A stretch of 64,000 bases of DNA from CAZPNX01 sp964588285. Lineage in GTDB: Bacteria; Edwardsbacteria; AC1; EtOH8. The position numbers were made by a program, and so were the translations under genes. Location of the stretch: assembly GCA_964588285.1 (NCBI GenBank), contig CAZPNX010000010.1, forward strand, positions 1 to 64,000. The letters run 5' to 3'. Positions 61,807-64,000 of this stretch are shown here, in pieces. The first letter of the stretch is position 1; every line of letters starts with the position of its first letter. The notes beneath the pieces are model-generated. The model saw only the letters and a program-made list of their open reading frames with translations. It did not search any database and had not been told where the DNA came from.

Positions 61807-64000
61807 GGCTTCCTCTTCTGATGGATTATGCAGCCCGCCATGCCCAGCACGGTCAGGATGGCGGTGGCCAGGCTGACGGCCAGTCCTGTCTGAAACACTT
61901 CGGAACGATATCGAAGCACGACCCGGTGGCTTCCGGCCGGGACCGGGACCGCCCTCAGGGTGTAATCGGCGCGGTACAGCGGCGCCGGCTTCCCGTCCAC
62001 CTCGGCCCGCCAGGCCGGATACCAGTTGTCGCTCATCACCAGCAGGGCCGGACAATCCGATTCCGCGGTCAATTCTACTACATTCGGATGATAGGAATCA
62101 ACCGTGGCCCGGCCCTGTGGCCGACCCTGGGAGACGGAGCCCTGGGGCGGCTCCTCCAAAATGACCGTGGACCGGGGGTCGAACGAGGCGGACTTGAGGC
62201 GCTCGATAATGGCCCTGTCTTCCTTGATGACCTCGAAATCGCCCGCCAGCCAGACCCGGGGCAATGCCGTTGTATTCCGGTAGATCTTCACCCGTCCGCC
62301 GTAGCAGGAGTCTTGCAACACGAACTGGGGATAGTCTATCGGCTGCTGCATCAGCAGGTATTTTACATTCAGCAGATTCAGCAGCTGCGGGCTCTGTAGC
62401 AGATTGTGGAAATCGGGCAGCAGCCGCTTGGGATCGGTGCCCACCAGCTCGTTGTAGCGTTTCAGCGGGTTGGGATGCTCGCCCCCGACCGTCTGCAGGC
62501 CGAACAGTGTCAGGTAGTTGCCCTGTTGATGAACCTGGAGCGGCCAAACCCGAAAGATATCCCGGTCCTTCTCCAGCGCCGCGGCCACCTCGTCCTTGGC
62601 AAAGAAGGTTTCCGGTGGATCGACCACTTTCATGAACCTGGCATCCACCCGCCACAGCTCCAGAAAAACCAGCAGGCCGGTGAGGACCGCCCAAACTTGG
62701 GGCTTGATCCTGCGGCTGATAAGCATCCAAACCAGGGCCGAGCCGGATAGCAAAAGCATGAAGGCGATCCAGTATCCCTTGACCATCTCCGGATAACTGC
62801 TCCAAAGAGCCTGAGCCCCCCAGCCCTTGGCGGCAAAGGCCGAAAACAGGTTGACCATTCCCTCCCTGGCCGCGGAGAAGATCAGTCCAAAAAGCAATCC
62901 GATGCCCAAAGCGATCAGCAAACCTCTTTTCAGACCGGATTTCTCGGCTCCGTCCAGAAGCGATTCCGCGCCCAGGGCCGCCAAAGCGGTGATGGCGAAG
63001 GCGGCGATGTTGAAAATCATGGCCGGGCCGCGGAATTTTGACATGCCGGGCACCAGGTAATAGACCAGATAGTAGAGCGGGGTGAAGCCCCCCCAGGCCA
63101 CTATCAAAGCAAACAGCCCTAATCCGCACAGAAAGAGCTTTAGCCGCCTTCTCCGGCTGTAGGTTATGCCCAGGACGGCCAGCAGGAAGGGGATGACACC
63201 CACATATTCAGTGTGCAGTTTGAGATCGCGCCGCCCCCAGTAGAGATGGGTGGGGCCCTGTTCCGCATTTTTATCCAGCAGGCCGGAGAACTCGGGCCAG
63301 ACCGTGTTGACAACCTCCTCTGGCGGCATGGAGTACGAGGTGGCGAAGGCGTAGCCCTTGTCCTGTCCCCGGGGCGAGAACTTTAGATAATACTGGAGCG
63401 GTAAAGCCTGGATGGCGTAGAGACCGAAGCCGACGGCCAGCATCACCAAGCCCAACCCGGCCAGCTTCAGCATCGAACCTTTATCCCGGCTGTCCCTCCA
63501 TAAGACCCACAACCTGGCCAGCCCGTAGATGAACCCGGCCAGCAGCAGGTAATATGACATCTGGACGTGGGGCGACAGCAGGGCCAGCCCGATGACTATT
63601 CCGCCGGCCAGCCCCCAGACGAGTTTCCGGGTGCGGCTGGCGCGGTCGATGGACAAAAGCAGCCAGGGCAGCAGGGCGGAGACGATGATCTTGGCGTCGT
63701 GCCCGGCGTACATCAGGCTGGTCACCGAGCCGGTGAACATATAGGCCAGGCCCGCCAGGAACGAAGCGGCCCCGGAGAGCCTAAGGCTGCGCAGGAACAG
63801 GTAGACGCCTGCGCCGGCCAAGAGCAAATGGAGCAAATAATTCCATGCCGTCATCAGGTGGGCCGGCATGAATAAACGCAGAAGCATCGAGGTCGGATAG
63901 AAAAGGTCGCCGGCCACCGCGTCGACGTAGGGGATCCCCCCATAGACCGCGGGATACCATAACGGCACTTGATGCAATTTGGAGATCACCTCCCTGGCGA
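61803..64000 (-). CDS. YfhO-family membrane glycosyltransferase-like protein (5' end outside window)
   Basis: At least 732 residues; the frame is open to the right edge, and the GTG at 63989 is internal to the family's N-terminal part (WYPAVYGGIPYVDAVAGDLFYP resembles the WNPYIFGG motif). About twelve TM helices cover the first 430 residues, then a periplasmic domain with LNLLNVKYLLMQQPID and PRVWLAGDFEVI, ending in a last TM helix. YfhO is a GT-C-like family that adds sugars from polyprenol-phosphate donors, consistent with the overlapping Dpm1-type gene. Confidence 0.85.
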   Translation of the reverse strand, partial: AREVISKLHQVPLWYPAVYGGIPYVDAVAGDLFYPTSMLLRLFMPAHLMTAWNYLLHLLLAGAGVYLFLRSLRLSGAASFLAGLAYMFTGSVTSLMYAGHDAKIIVSALLPWLLLSIDRASRTRKLVWGLAGGIVIGLALLSPHVQMSYYLLLAGFIYGLARLWVLWRDSRDKGSMLKLAGLGLVMLAVGFGLYAIQALPLQYYLKFSPRGQDKGYAFATSYSMPPEEVVNTVWPEFSGLLDKNAEQGPTHLYWGRRDLKLHTEYVGVIPFLLAVLGITYSRRRRLKLFLCGLGLFALIVAWGGFTPLYYLVYYLVPGMSKFRGPAMIFNIAAFAITALAALGAESLLDGAEKSGLKRGLLIALGIGLLFGLIFSAAREGMVNLFSAFAAKGWGAQALWSSYPEMVKGYWIAFMLLLSGSALVWMLISRRIKPQVWAVLTGLLVFLELWRVDARFMKVVDPPETFFAKDEVAAALEKDRDIFRVWPLQVHQQGNYLTLFGLQTVGGEHPNPLKRYNELVGTDPKRLLPDFHNLLQSPQLLNLLNVKYLLMQQPIDYPQFVLQDSCYGGRVKIYRNTTALPRVWLAGDFEVIKEDRAIIERLKSASFDPRSTVILEEPPQGSVSQGRPQGRATVDSYHPNVVELTAESDCPALLVMSDNWYPAWRAEVDGKPAPLYRADYTLRAVPVPAGSHRVVLRYRSEVFQTGLAVSLATAILTVLGMAGCIIHQKRKP

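Overview
The window reads as a single scaffold from a high-GC (about 60 percent by eye), Gram-negative, probably anaerobic bacterium. An outer membrane is implied by an OmpA-family protein, several predicted barrel proteins, lipoprotein signal peptides and an M6 peptidase with a C-terminal FlgD-like/sorting-type domain. Anaerobic metabolism is suggested by a tungsten-type aldehyde:ferredoxin oxidoreductase with a multi-cluster ferredoxin. The gene mix (PilT, LysM/DUF1844 operon, OmpA with regulatory-like domains, Lar cofactor genes, many dispersed palindromic repeats) resembles uncultured FCB-type candidate phyla. That placement is inference. A 100-N gap flanked by an exact 55-bp duplication shows that this is a scaffolded draft assembly.

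Layout. 1-2.3 kb: a partial cas3 (HD nuclease part) running off the left edge and a DGQHR/DndB-like gene, probably a defence island. 2.3-4.4 kb: pilT with a duplicated N-terminal domain plus a coupled two-domain protein. 4.4-11.9 kb: a DUF1624 acyltransferase, a ferritin-like protein, a lipoprotein/M6 peptidase/TPR operon and a DUF1844-LysM-MshEN-like-cNMP operon. 12-14.3 kb (+ strand): alr and mazG. 14.4-20.5 kb: the OmpA protein, tRNA-Glu and tRNA-Lys, a second cNMP protein, purA and clpX. 20.5-25.2 kb: a molybdenum/tungsten cofactor cluster (mogA, MOSC, moaC, moaA, ThiS-like, ThiF-like) broken up by repeats and a DUF559 remnant. 25.2-35 kb: purM, argS, a GH13 amylase, rsfS, a GlmU-type nucleotidyltransferase and the pantothenate genes panD, panC and panB. 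35-41 kb: ferredoxin-AOR-nitroreductase-secreted protein operon, then an unknown membrane protein/P-loop kinase pair. 41-50.7 kb: GIY-YIG gene, nadC, an AT-rich orphan, uvrB, a four-helix-bundle gene, a GNAT enzyme, and the TldE/TldD protease pair. 50.7-64 kb: a YitT protein, larC-larB-larE, a YfcE-type phosphoesterase, mutM, an unknown PA-rich coiled-coil protein, secA, two glycosyltransferases and a partial YfhO-family protein.

Functional links. The Mo/W cofactor cluster can supply the pterin needed by the AOR. AOR is coupled by 1-4 bp junctions to a ferredoxin, a SagB-type nitroreductase and a secreted protein. LarB, LarC and LarE make the nickel-pincer cofactor, but no LarA client is present here.

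The most unusual theme is the repeats. At least six families of short, mostly palindromic dispersed repeats fill the gaps, and in several places they supply coding sequence: the tails of MoaC and MogA, the start region of the MOSC gene, the N-region of a lipoprotein signal peptide, and a 102-bp in-frame insert inside a GNAT enzyme. Three small accessory genes (DUF559, GIY-YIG, four-helix bundle) each sit inside a different repeat family. At three genes (4453, 11973, 60016) good promoters lie so close to the start codon that the mRNAs should be leaderless or nearly so.
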